Source: Pollutimonas sp963712655 (GTDB lineage: Bacteria > Pseudomonadota > Gammaproteobacteria > Burkholderiales > Burkholderiaceae_B). From it: a stretch of 64,000 bases of DNA. The translations under genes and the position numbers were made by a program. The stretch is taken from assembly GCA_963712655.1 (NCBI GenBank), contig CAVQIT010000006.1, positions 1-64,000 of the forward strand, in the 5' to 3' direction. Positions 1-7,699 of the stretch are shown here, piece by piece. The notes beneath the pieces are model-generated. The model was given only the letters and a program-made list of their open reading frames with translations, ran no database searches and had not been told where the DNA came from. The first letter of the stretch is position 1; every line of letters starts with the position of its first letter.

Positions 1-2
1 AG

Positions 3-566
3 TACGAAGCGGGCAAGTTCGATGCGATTGCCAACGGCACAAAGTTCGACAGCCGCCCGATCACGGCGCTGCCGCCTGGCGTCCAGCCACCGCCGACCAA
101 TGTCGGATCTCGCAGCGTGTGGTCGTCAACCAGGGCATCGCGGGCACGACGGCAACCATAGCATGGGAGCGGCGCCCAAGGCGATGCGTACGAAGGATCC
201 TGGCGCAAGAACGAAGGGGAGTGGATACCGTTCTTCCGAACCGGCAGCACCAGCATTGAGATCCCGAACATATACGCCGGCCGGTACGTGGCTCAGGTGC
301 GAGCGATCAATGCGCTGGATATTCGATCAATCGCAGCGTCAAGCGTGGAAACCGCGCTGGAGGGGAAGACGACTCCCCCGCCTGTGGTGACGCACCTGAC
401 TACCTCGTCTGTGCTCTGGGGGATTGGAGTCCATTCGGGGCCTGCCACAGCAGGGTTCCGAGGATGTGCAACGTTCCGAATTGTGGATTTCACTGACTCC
501 CAATTTCGAAGATGCCACGAAACTTACCTACCGTCAGGCTTCTTGGTGCAACTGTTCACGTGGTGA
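3..566 (+). pseudogene. Phage tail-tip host-specificity protein (lambda J-like), frameshifted C-terminal fragment
   Basis: A continuous J-like protein can be read only by changing frame several times. Frame 3 gives YEAGKFDAIANGTKFDSRP from the window start. A shift near 120 gives VVVNQGIAGTTATIAWE. A shift near 170 gives a long stretch with GDAYEGSWRKNEGEWIPFF and YAGRYVAQVRAINALDIRS (fibronectin III-like, typical of J). Near 435 it shifts again to SEDVQRSELWISLTPNFEDA, and returns to the earlier frame near 535 before the stop at 564-566. The 5' part lies outside the window. In lambdoid phages J forms the tail tip and contacts the receptor. With at least four shifts this copy cannot make protein, so it is prophage debris, unless the shifts are sequencing errors. 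Confidence 0.75.
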
Positions 567-625
567 TAATGTGAGTCAATTTTCCGTATACAACAACTCT
601 GGCGTGTTGGTGGGTTGGAGAAAGA

Positions 626-1129
626 GTGATTCCATCGCCAGAGGATATCGGCCTGACAGGTTCAGGTGTGGCTGGATGGGTGGGTGGCGGCATTGCGGCA
701 GTCGTTGCCGCAGCCGTCGGTTTGCGAAGCTGGTTGAGCGGCGATGCATCGAACAGGGCGGAGGACTCAACAAACATTGCGTTCTTGTCCACCTTGATGG
801 ATCAGCTTCAACGGGCCAACTCGCGGGCAGACAAATTTGCTGAAGAGCGCAACGAAGCCATCATGGAGATTGGGGAACTGAAGGCGCAGGTCGCCATGCT
901 CCAGGCCACGATGAATAATATGCAGGCCCAGCTCGATCGTTTGATGACCCCGCCTTCCGCAAACTTGATGCAGCCGGCGCAGCGCCCATACCTTCTGGAG
1001 AACCCCGATAAGGTCTCGCCTGAGGACGCAGCAAGGATTAGTATTTTGAACTTGGGGATATTGAAGGACGTGGCGAACAGACTGCATTTGTTGCAGGAGT
1101 GGGCGAAGAAAAGCCAGCAGATTGAGTAA
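626..1129 (+). CDS. Small phage-type membrane protein with coiled coil
   Basis: 167 aa from a GTG start preceded by GGAG six bases upstream. Residues about 12-35 form a Gly/Ala/Val-rich hydrophobic helix, and residues about 48-105 a heptad-rich coiled coil (LMDQLQRANSRADKFAEERN, then AQVAMLQATMNNMQAQLDRL). A Pro-rich linker and a C-terminal amphipathic helix follow. It sits directly behind the J remnant, where phages carry small tail-end or lysis-associated membrane proteins. I cannot assign a function; a holin- or spanin-like accessory role is a guess. Unlike J, the frame is intact. Confidence 0.6.
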   Translation: MIPSPEDIGLTGSGVAGWVGGGIAAVVAAAVGLRSWLSGDASNRAEDSTNIAFLSTLMDQLQRANSRADKFAEERNEAIMEIGELKAQVAMLQATMNNMQAQLDRLMTPPSANLMQPAQRPYLLENPDKVSPEDAARISILNLGILKDVANRLHLLQEWAKKSQQIE

Positions 1130-1312
1130 AAGCCTTAGTTCACTTTTTTGCCGCGCCGTGCGCCCAGCATACCAAGGGCGAGATTCGAAATAAGTCGTGA
1201 ACGCGCTTTGGCGGATTAGGCCCATTTTGGTTTTGATAGCCTCAAAGAGACGGAATTGAAAATTGACGAATTAAGCACTCGCTTGTCAGAAACTCGAAGT
1301 TTTATGCGGGCG

Positions 1313-1606
1313 TCAGGAACTCATCCGCAACTCAGCATGAAGCCCTGCTCGAGCAGCCAGGGTCAGCAGCATATCTAAGCTGAAATCCTCCACTTTGCCT
1401 TTAAGCAAGCGAGAGACGCGAGGCTGGGTGATGCCTAGATGGTGAGCAGCTTCGGCTTGCGTCCAGCCTTGTTCTTTCAGTTGCTGGGTGGTACGGATCA
1501 TGACTTCGGCGCGCAGCTTCATCACCTCGGCTTCTGCGGACTCAAAGCCCAGGTCAAGGAAGACATTGCCGCTGCCTTCGGTGATGGTGATGTCATTCGC
1601 GTTCAT
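1313..1606 (-). CDS. XRE-family antitoxin (HigA/DUF-XRE type)
   Basis: 97 aa. Residues about 35-85 form a helix-turn-helix of the Cro/C1 type (TQAEAAHHLGITQPRVSRLL). The N-terminus contains DLGFESAEAEVMKLRAEVM, the signature of antitoxins paired with Gp49-like toxins. It starts inside the stop codon of the upstream toxin (ATGA overlap), so the two are translationally coupled in the toxin-first order usual for HigBA-type loci. It should neutralise the toxin and repress the shared promoter at 1936-1963. Confidence 0.85.
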   Translation of the reverse strand: MNANDITITEGSGNVFLDLGFESAEAEVMKLRAEVMIRTTQQLKEQGWTQAEAAHHLGITQPRVSRLLKGKVEDFSLDMLLTLAARAGLHAELRMSS

Positions 1607-1929
1607 TTCAGTGCTCCGATAAGTCGTTTGTAGCGGGTGGCCGCCAAGTCGATGTCCGGTTTAGGTGTTTTCTGCGTCTTTTTCTGGAAGGCATGAAGCA
1701 CATAGACCGCATCCTCAAATTTAGCAACGTAGATCACTCGAAAGGCGCCCTTGTCATCCCTATAGCGGATTTCATATGCGCCCGCGCCTACGCTAGGCAT
1801 GGGCTTGAAGTCACTCGGCTCACCGCCGAACTGTACCGTCATCAATTCAATGCCTAGCGCGTGACGAACTGTGGCTGGCATGTGGCGCAGGTCTTTTTGG
1901 CTGGAGTCGATGAATCTGAGTGATTTCAT
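1603..1929 (-). CDS. Phage-derived Gp49-like (HigB-type) toxin
   Basis: 108 aa from ATG at 1929 (a TTG five codons upstream is possible but lies in the -10 box). The RelE-fold core is visible: MKSLRFIDSSQKDLRHMP at the N-terminus, then GAYEIRYRDDKGAFRVIYVA and an AVYVLHAFQKKTQKTP block, the hallmark of the Gp49 family (PF05973). These toxins are ribosome-associated mRNA endonucleases. It forms an operon with the downstream XRE antitoxin, and all core motifs are intact, so the module looks functional. Confidence 0.87.
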   Translation of the reverse strand: MKSLRFIDSSQKDLRHMPATVRHALGIELMTVQFGGEPSDFKPMPSVGAGAYEIRYRDDKGAFRVIYVAKFEDAVYVLHAFQKKTQKTPKPDIDLAATRYKRLIGALK

Positions 1930-1935
1930 GCGAGA

Positions 1936-1963
1936 ATTATACAAGTACCTGCATTTTATGCAA
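1936..1963 (-). promoter_or_regulatory. Promoter and operator of the toxin-antitoxin pair, apparently leaderless
   Basis: On the minus strand there is a perfect -10 TATAAT (1936-1941) and a -35 TTGCAT (1958-1963) with a 16-nt spacer. A perfect inverted repeat TGCAT-N3-ATGCA (1950-1962) overlaps the -35 and is the obvious antitoxin operator. The -10 ends only six bases before the toxin ATG, so transcription would begin at or next to the start codon. Confidence 0.6.
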
Positions 1964-2103
1964 ATATTTATATATATATTTAAGGCAAGAAACTATTCGC
2001 GCTGCTGTCATTCTTGTATTAAATTGATACCTCGGAAAGAGCCGCATGAGCCGCAGCCGGCCAACATTCAACCTTTCCTTCTCAATCATGCGTAAAGCTT
2101 AAT

Positions 2104-2152
2104 TCCTCCATAGAACTCGTTTTAAAAAATATAATACGACATCTATGGAGGA
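2104..2152 (+). promoter_or_regulatory. Promoter with 11-bp inverted repeat ahead of the HipB-like gene
   Basis: A perfect TATAAT lies at 2130-2135. It is bracketed by perfect 11-bp inverted arms, TCCTCCATAGA (2104-2114) and TCTATGGAGGA (2142-2152). The second arm contains the ribosome binding site GGAGGA four bases before the ATG. HipB proteins bind paired palindromic operators around their own promoter, which fits this geometry. The -35 is weak. Confidence 0.55.
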
Positions 2153-2155
2153 TTT

Positions 2156-2476
2156 ATGCCCAACAAACTGCTTAGACAAGAGGCCACGCCTCTTGTCGTT
2201 ACGGAGCGGCTGCTAGTCTGGGGCCGCTGCATAAGAACCCAAAGAGTCAGGCAGGGGATCAGCGTAAAAGAACTGTGCAGTCGGATCAGAATCTCAGACG
2301 CTACGTTAAGGCGTCTTGATCGAGGCGACCCGGGCGCTGGAATAGGCTCTTACCTTTCCGCTTTGCAAATATTGGGTCTGTTGGATTTGCTTGCCCCGGT
2401 TCCCGACCATAAATTCTGGGATGGCGGGCCATCTTCCCGAGCTCGAACCCTCAAGGATGATGATGGCTATTTTTAA
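2156..2476 (+). CDS. HipB-like XRE transcriptional regulator
   Basis: 106 aa. A Cro/C1-type helix-turn-helix occupies residues about 22-75 (RVRQGISVKELCSRIRISDA, then LRRLDRG). The C-terminal tail PSSRARTLKDDDGYF is typical of HipB-type antitoxins, whose unstructured C-terminus follows the DNA-binding domain. The gene overlaps the start of a hipA remnant, so it was the antitoxin of a HipBA pair. With its toxin broken it may now be an orphan regulator that still represses its own promoter. Confidence 0.75.
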   Translation: MPNKLLRQEATPLVVTERLLVWGRCIRTQRVRQGISVKELCSRIRISDATLRRLDRGDPGAGIGSYLSALQILGLLDLLAPVPDHKFWDGGPSSRARTLKDDDGYF

Positions 2477-2639
2477 GCGTGTCTACGTCTATTTGCAAAG
2501 GCCGGACAACGGCGAATGGGTAACCGTTGGTCGATATCGCTTGGATTCGGAGAGTTCCAAGGGGCTATTTGCCTATGCTCCCAGCTACCTGGAAGAAAGG
2601 CTTCCCTGGTCCATTTGGCGCCGAACTTCAAAACGATGA
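2463..2639 (+). pseudogene. hipA N-terminal fragment
   Basis: 58 codons from the third of three consecutive ATGs (AAGG six bases upstream), overlapping the hipB stop by 14 nt. MAIFKRVYVYLQ, GRYRLDSESSKGLFAYAPSYLE and LPWSI match the N-terminal lobe of HipA kinases. The frame then ends in an unrelated tail, WRRTSKR. Full HipA is about 400-440 aa with a kinase core; none of it is visible before the next gene, so this is a deleted toxin. Confidence 0.7.
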
Positions 2640-2714
2640 GATAACCCCTTGGCTGATTATGCCATTGCAGATTCAGAACCTAACCGCCTGAAATATCCTC
2701 GTCCTTGTCAAGCG

Positions 2715-3617
2715 CTACCTCGATAGCTGGCCATCCTTCGCCCGAAGAAGTTCCACCAGGTGATCGGCTGTACTCGGTTTGGTGGTGGCGCGCCATACCA
2801 TATTGGTGGTGATCTTGGGCAACGCGTCCGCGTCGCTTATCTCCAGGTAGCGCACATCGCGAAATGTCAGCGGCTCTACGGATTTGGCCAGCAAGGCGAT
2901 GCCGCAACCGGATGCCACGCACGATAGGGCAGTCAGCGTGTGGCTTACCTCTTGGCTGATCCGCATCGGATGCCCGGCTTCACGGTACGCCATGCGCAGC
3001 CCCGCCCGCAGGTCCGGCAACATGCTTTCAGGAAAGGTAATGAGGCTATGGTGGCATAGGTTGCGAAATGCCACCTTTTGTCCGGCGGGCACTGGAAAAT
3101 CGTTTGGCACGACGGCAATGAGCTCGTCTTCGCGCAATGTCCGCTCTTTTAGCCAACTCGACAAAGGAAAAGGCGGGTGCAATAGGCCGATATCGATCAC
3201 GCTTGCACGCAAGGCTTCGGCTTGCTCCAGATTGCTCATTTCTTTGAGCACGACCTCTATCCTGGGAAAATTCTGGCGCAGCAAGGCGATGGCGTCCGGC
3301 AAGATGGCGCATAGCGCGCTAGTGCCTACGCCTATGGTCAAACGGCCGATCTTGCCCCTTTCACGTTCGCGCGCGCGTTGGGCGGCGTTTTCGAGTATGC
3401 CGAAACCATCGATCACGTCTTCGCGGAATGCCAATCCCGCCGGGGTCAATTCGGCGCCGCGCCGGGTGCGGTTGAAGAGGCGGGTGCCCAGATCCGCTTC
3501 CAGCCTGGAAATGGATTGGCTGATCGCCGGTTGAGCCACGCCCAGGCTCACCGCCGCGGCGGTCAAGGTACCGTGTTCGGCGACGGCCAGGAAATACCTG
3601 AGGTGCCTCATTTCCAT
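2715..3617 (-). CDS. LysR-family transcriptional regulator
   Basis: 300 aa, normal length. The N-terminal winged HTH is clear (MRHLRYFLAVAEHGTLTAAA, then QPAISQSISRLEADLGTRLF and RRGAELTPAG). The rest is the periplasmic-binding-fold effector domain, with the family-typical VASGCGIALLAKSV near residue 235. It is divergent from the lyase and Bug genes at 3852-5759, with the twin palindromes at 3691-3720 between them, so it most likely controls that operon in response to its organic-acid substrate. Confidence 0.92.
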   Translation of the reverse strand: MEMRHLRYFLAVAEHGTLTAAAVSLGVAQPAISQSISRLEADLGTRLFNRTRRGAELTPAGLAFREDVIDGFGILENAAQRARERERGKIGRLTIGVGTSALCAILPDAIALLRQNFPRIEVVLKEMSNLEQAEALRASVIDIGLLHPPFPLSSWLKERTLREDELIAVVPNDFPVPAGQKVAFRNLCHHSLITFPESMLPDLRAGLRMAYREAGHPMRISQEVSHTLTALSCVASGCGIALLAKSVEPLTFRDVRYLEISDADALPKITTNMVWRATTKPSTADHLVELLRAKDGQLSR

Positions 3618-3690
3618 AACGTTTCCTTATGCAAACAGAAGCCGGCCAAGGATTGTGCCAGTGTGGGCGCAACCCTATACTTTGCGGACT

Positions 3691-3720
3691 TCTCGAGATG
3701 AATAGTCTCTTTTCTCGAGA
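3691..3720. promoter_or_regulatory. Twin TCTCGAGA palindromes, candidate LysR operators
   Basis: Two identical 8-bp palindromes TCTCGAGA lie at 3691-3698 and 3713-3720, 22 bp centre to centre (two helical turns), in the 234-bp divergent region between the LysR gene and the lyase gene. LysR proteins usually occupy such phased recognition and activation sites. Confidence 0.55.
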
Positions 3721-3851
3721 CGGCTGCCTCGCCGCTGGCGGCCCTTTACTTTATCAGTTTTTCTTTTAACCGGCGACTCGTTTTCATTGCCGTCGCGGGG
3801 CCGTATGCCCGCTCTCTTTTTGTATTGAACCTTTAATCCGCAGGTGGTGAC

Positions 3852-4745
3852 ATGAACATGAACGGCAAGAAACTCAGGGCTCTGCTCGAGGCTCCCGAAA
3901 TACTCATCTCTCCGGGAGTCTATGACGGGTTCAGCACCCGCTTGGTGGAAAAGCTGGGCTTCCAGACGGCATTCATATCGGGCGCCGGCGTCTCGGAAAG
4001 CCGGCTGGGGTATCCGGATCGGGGCATCATGGGTTACGCCGAAAACGTTGACACGTGCCGCAATCTGGCCCAGTGCTCCACGACCCTGATTCTGCAGGCC
4101 GATGCCGACACAGGCTACGGCAATGAGCTGAACGTCCACTTCACCGTGCGCGGCTTCGAGAGCGCCGGCATGGCCGCTGTCATGCTCGAAGATCAGGTTT
4201 GGCCAAAGCGCTGTGGGCATATGGAGGGCAAGAGCGTGGTGTCAGCCCAGGACATGGTGCGCAAGATGAAGGCCGCGGTCGCCGCGCGGCGCGATCCGGA
4301 CTTTTTGATCATGGCCCGCACTGACGCCGCCGGCCCCCTTGGGATCGAAGAGGCCATACGCCGCCTGAATATGTATGCGGAAGCGGGCGCCGATTATCTC
4401 TTCGCCGACGCGCTCTTGTCGGCGAACGATATCGAGCGGGTGGCGCGCAATGTGCCGCGCCCGTTGGCGGTCAACATGGGCCTGGGCATCCGCTCGCGCG
4501 TCACGACTCCCTTGATTGGACCCAGGCAACTGCAGGACATGGGCGTTGCGCAAGTATGCTATCCGCGCCTGCTAAGCGCGGCGGCGCTCAAGGGAATGAG
4601 CATGGCGATGAACGTGCTCATGGACGAGGTACTGCTTAAGAACAAGGTGGTGGATCGGCCGGATTTGCTGTTGAGCTTCGAGGAGCTCAATAGTTTGATG
4701 GGAATGGCGGAACTCGACGAGATAGAAAATCAAGTTTCCGAATGA
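3852..4745 (+). CDS. Isocitrate lyase/PEP mutase superfamily lyase (methylisocitrate lyase-like)
   Basis: 297 aa TIM-barrel enzyme. Characteristic residues: SPGVYDGFSTRLVEKLGF at the N-terminus, DADTGYG (Mg-binding Asp pair), VMLEDQVWPKRCGH with the catalytic KRCGH Cys loop, and MARTDAAG. The family cleaves or decarboxylates 2-hydroxy di- and tricarboxylates (2-methylisocitrate, 2,3-dimethylmalate, oxaloacetate). The substrate cannot be told from sequence. It is first in an operon with a Bug binding protein and an HD-like protein, divergent from a LysR regulator. A second member of the same family is at 53224-54093. Confidence 0.85.
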   Translation: MNMNGKKLRALLEAPEILISPGVYDGFSTRLVEKLGFQTAFISGAGVSESRLGYPDRGIMGYAENVDTCRNLAQCSTTLILQADADTGYGNELNVHFTVRGFESAGMAAVMLEDQVWPKRCGHMEGKSVVSAQDMVRKMKAAVAARRDPDFLIMARTDAAGPLGIEEAIRRLNMYAEAGADYLFADALLSANDIERVARNVPRPLAVNMGLGIRSRVTTPLIGPRQLQDMGVAQVCYPRLLSAAALKGMSMAMNVLMDEVLLKNKVVDRPDLLLSFEELNSLMGMAELDEIENQVSE

Positions 4746-4787
4746 TCAGAACATGGCATTTGCTCAATAGCAATATCGGAGGGTTTT

Positions 4788-5759
4788 ATGAAGATCGGAT
4801 ACAGATCAAGTAGGATGGCATTAATGGCGGTATTCCTGGCGTCGATATATTGCACAGCGGCCAGTGCGGCGTATCCCGACAAGCCGATCAGGATCATCGT
4901 CGGTTCGGGGGCGGGCGGCGGCGGCGACACCGTGGCGCGCCTGGTGGCGGACAATCTGACAAAAAAGCTGGGCGTTGCCTTGGTCATCGAGAATCGTCCG
5001 GGGGCATCCGGAAATATCGGTGCGGCATCGGTCGCGCAAGCCAAGCCCGACGGCTACACACTGCTATTCGCCTACTCGGGCCATGTGATTAATCCGGCGC
5101 TGTTCAAAGATATGCCGTTCGATACCGTGCATGACTTCCGGGCCGTGTCCAAGCTCGGTTCGCCGCAGTCGATTCTCGTCGTTAATCCCAGTGTGCCGGC
5201 CAATACGGTGCGCGAATTCATTGAACTGGCTAGAAAAAATCCAGAGAAGTATTCGATGGCCGCGCTGTTCGGCACCGATTATTACATCGCGGAACGACTG
5301 CTGGAACAGAAAGAGAACGTGAAGTTTCTGTTTGTGCCCTACAAGGGGGGAGCGGCGGCATTGAACGATGTCTTGAGCGGGCAGGTATCGGCCATGGTCA
5401 ATACCGCGGGCGCGACGGCTCCTTTCGTCAAGGCAGGCCGAGTGCGTGCGCTGGCGATCGTCAACAGCGAGCGCAGCCACCTGTTGCCCGACGTGCCTAC
5501 CTTGGCCGAACAAGGCGTGGATATTTCGATCGGCGGCTGGTACGCACTGCTGGCGCCGGCCGGCGTGCCCGACCCCGTCATCGACAAACTGAACCAGGCG
5601 ATCAAGAGCATGCTGAAAGAAGAGGCCGTTGTGGCGAGGCTGCGTGATTTCGGTGTCGAGCCAGGCTATGTCGCGCCGCGCGAGTTCGATCGTTTTATCG
5701 CCAGCGAAGTGGATCGCTGGAAGGCTTTCTTCGCCAAGATGGCGATTAAGCAGCAATGA
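4788..5759 (+). CDS. Bug/TctC-family periplasmic solute-binding protein (first of three)
   Basis: 323 aa with a Sec signal peptide (MALMAVFLASIYCTAASAA) and the canonical Bug start YPDKPIRIIVGSGAGGGGDT. VIENRPGASGNIGAASVAQA, the ligand-cradling motif, and VPYKGGAAALNDVLSGQV are present. Bug proteins are high-affinity periplasmic receptors for carboxylates and nicotinamide-type ligands, and some work with TctAB permeases. No tctA or tctB is near, so this is an orphan. It lies 42 bp behind the lyase gene and presumably binds its substrate or a precursor. Confidence 0.92.
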   Translation: MKIGYRSSRMALMAVFLASIYCTAASAAYPDKPIRIIVGSGAGGGGDTVARLVADNLTKKLGVALVIENRPGASGNIGAASVAQAKPDGYTLLFAYSGHVINPALFKDMPFDTVHDFRAVSKLGSPQSILVVNPSVPANTVREFIELARKNPEKYSMAALFGTDYYIAERLLEQKENVKFLFVPYKGGAAALNDVLSGQVSAMVNTAGATAPFVKAGRVRALAIVNSERSHLLPDVPTLAEQGVDISIGGWYALLAPAGVPDPVIDKLNQAIKSMLKEEAVVARLRDFGVEPGYVAPREFDRFIASEVDRWKAFFAKMAIKQQ

Positions 5760-5782
5760 ACAACAATTGCCGCATGGCAGGA

Positions 5783-5837
5783 GCGCGGTCTATATAGATC
5801 GCGCCGCATGCGCCTGAAGGTCGGCGTTTCGCCGGCC
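5783..5837 (+). terminator. Two tandem hairpins between the Bug and HD genes
   Basis: Stem one pairs GCGCGGTCTA (5783-5792) with TAGATCGCGC (5795-5804). Stem two pairs GGTCGGCG (5819-5826) with CGCCGGCC (5830-5837) and is followed by ATGATTTTT. The second has the form of a weak intrinsic terminator; the pair may set unequal expression of the HD gene. Confidence 0.4.
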
Positions 5838-5868
5838 ATGATTTTTAAAGAATTTTGGAGCTTAGACC

Positions 5869-6429
5869 ATGCAACGCCCTGAAGTGGATTTCCTGACGCA
5901 TTACCCGCAGATAGCACGAATCGCCGACGCCAAACTGAAGACGGACGTCCTGGAGCTGCTGCAGTATTTTTGGCAGGAATCGAAATGGGAGAACTTCGAA
6001 GACGTGCCGACATCGCCGGAGATTCCTTATCCGAACTTGCCGCATACGCAGTGCGTGCTGGACTTGTCGCTGGCCATCGCGGAGACCTTTGAAAGGCATC
6101 ATGGCACCAAAGTCGACTACGACCATCTGATTGCCGCGGCGGTGCTGCAGGATGCCAGCAAATTGCTGGAGCTATCGCCCGGTCAAGGCGGTGGCGGGGC
6201 CGAGTTCACCGAGATGGGGTCTTGGTTCACGCATGCATTCTGGTGCGCCCATCTTTGCACGCTCAAGGGCTTTCCGAAAGAAATCATCAACACTATTCTT
6301 ACTCATTCCCCGGGTTCGGCGCAGTTTCCAAAGTCTCTTGAAGGAAAAATTATTTATTACGCCGATCAGCTCGACGTCATTGCGATCCACAAGGACCGCT
6401 GGCGCAAAAATTTATACATTACCAAATAG
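5869..6429 (+). CDS. HD-domain-like protein with altered metal motif
   Basis: 186 aa. The helical pattern of the HD phosphohydrolase superfamily is visible: LPHTQCVLDLSLAI (first His), AAAVLQDASKLLE (position of the HD doublet), THAFWCAHLC, ILTHSPGS and a late Asp in YYADQLDVI. The central doublet reads QD instead of HD, so one metal-ligating His is missing while the following K is kept. It ends the lyase-Bug operon. It could be a small-ligand sensor or a diverged hydrolase; no substrate can be proposed. Confidence 0.65.
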   Translation: MQRPEVDFLTHYPQIARIADAKLKTDVLELLQYFWQESKWENFEDVPTSPEIPYPNLPHTQCVLDLSLAIAETFERHHGTKVDYDHLIAAAVLQDASKLLELSPGQGGGGAEFTEMGSWFTHAFWCAHLCTLKGFPKEIINTILTHSPGSAQFPKSLEGKIIYYADQLDVIAIHKDRWRKNLYITK

Positions 6430-6526
6430 GGAGCAGGAGGCGTTGGCGTTTGGTGGGAAAGCGAGTCTATTCAAGACGGCCTCGGGCAGGTGCCCACCTT
6501 TATCCTGCTTGCAATATCAATGTTTT

Positions 6527-7351
6527 TTAGTTCTTTTTTTGATCATCCGTTTGTGCAGGCTTCATAAGCGCCGCATCAGGATGGCAATCCACGAGAAAGT
6601 TCATCATTGGTAATGCATCCTTATTGACATAGAACTCAACCATCTTTTCGTTGAATTCCTGAGCACGCGCGGCAGGGATGCTTATGGCATCTATGCCATT
6701 GCTCATAAGCACACCATTCATCATCATTCTGGAAGTGCGTTTGTTGCCGTCAAAGTAGAACTGCGCAAGAGCGCCAAACAAGAAGAACGCCATGCCTCTT
6801 TCCAAAGGATTGGATACCTTCTCCAACTGAGCCAATCCCTCGGAAAAGATTTTGTTCAGGCCAGGGGCGCCGGGTAGTGTCGCCGGCGGAATGTAGTCAT
6901 CGGCTTGGCCAAGACCAACGTGCGGAGTGTAGTGTTGTTCCTTGCCTTCGCCACGGAAGTGCCCCCATTCCAAGGCTTCTTCCCTGGCAACAATATTATG
7001 CAAGTCGGTGAAGGTCTTTTTATCCAGCTTGAAGCTTCCGGTCTTCACCAAATGCAATAGCTCTTTCGTGCTTGCGGCAAGATTTCTTACCTGTTCTTGA
7101 TCGAAAATCTTATGCCCGCCTACTGTAATACCATCAAGAACGGTTTTCACTTGCGGGTAGGTAAAAGGATTGCCTTCCAATACGCTGGCATCCCAAACGT
7201 ATTGAGCCAGCATCTTTTGAAGACGAAAGCATGCACGATTGACGTCATGGACAGGTGCGTTTTCAGGAATGGCTTCACGATCCCATTGGAAACCCAAGGA
7301 ATCGAATAGCTCTTCATTGCTCTGATTTTTTTTTAAATCAACACTATTCAT
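6527..7351 (-). CDS. Fic/DOC-family protein with substituted catalytic His
   Basis: 274 aa. The Fic core reads ALAQFYFDGNKRTSRMMMNG (about residues 195-215). The family signature is HxFx(D/E)GN(G/K)RxxR, and here the leading catalytic His is Gln, while the anion-hole GN and the Arg are kept. An N-terminal SVLEGNPFTYPQ resembles the class II inhibitory helix (S/T)xxxE(G/N), with Ala at the first Ser position. Active Fic enzymes AMPylate protein hydroxyls using that His, so transferase activity is doubtful. The gene is monocistronic, next to a tRNA, in AT-richer DNA than its neighbours, suggesting acquisition. Confidence 0.8.
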   Translation of the reverse strand: MNSVDLKKNQSNEELFDSLGFQWDREAIPENAPVHDVNRACFRLQKMLAQYVWDASVLEGNPFTYPQVKTVLDGITVGGHKIFDQEQVRNLAASTKELLHLVKTGSFKLDKKTFTDLHNIVAREEALEWGHFRGEGKEQHYTPHVGLGQADDYIPPATLPGAPGLNKIFSEGLAQLEKVSNPLERGMAFFLFGALAQFYFDGNKRTSRMMMNGVLMSNGIDAISIPAARAQEFNEKMVEFYVNKDALPMMNFLVDCHPDAALMKPAQTDDQKKN

Positions 7352-7435
7352 AGCAGCACCTGTTCGACTTCTATAACGATTAGTTAGTCAATGCGCCAGC
7401 CAAGACGGTCAAGATGGAGAATAGCCAGATGGAAA

Positions 7436-7514
7436 TGGTGCCCCCCCCGTGAGTCGAACACGGCACCAACAGATTATGAGTCTGCTGCTCTAACCAAGCA
7501 TGAGCTAGAGGGGC
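7436..7514 (-). tRNA. tRNA with CAT anticodon (elongator Met or Ile2)
   Basis: 79 nt on the minus strand. Acceptor stem GCCCCTC/GGGGGGC (one G-T pair), D stem GCTC/GAGC with an 11-nt loop, anticodon stem GCAGA/TCTGT with loop CTCATAA, T stem CCGTG/CACGG with loop TTCGACT, A73 and encoded CCA. CAT is read by Met or, after lysidine modification, by minor Ile tRNA. The D loop is long and the acceptor stem GC-rich, so I do not decide between them. Confidence 0.8.
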
Positions 7515-7699
7515 TTTGTCGATTGCGTGCCTGGCTTTTTCGCGCCAAGTCCTATCCAATCAAGTAGCCTGCAATTATTACATAAACCGCAATAGCTTGC
7601 CTAGAGGCACCTTTTCATAGGATGATGGCGCCGGATCGTAAGCTGACGCGCCGCGGTAACAGTGGTATTGTGGCCGAAAAATTGGGTTGGAGAAGTCGA

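Noticed and set aside
22..390. Open frame of 122 codons at the window start
   Set aside because: Arg/Pro/Ser-rich shadow frame; the J-like tail protein reads in the other frames of the same strand.
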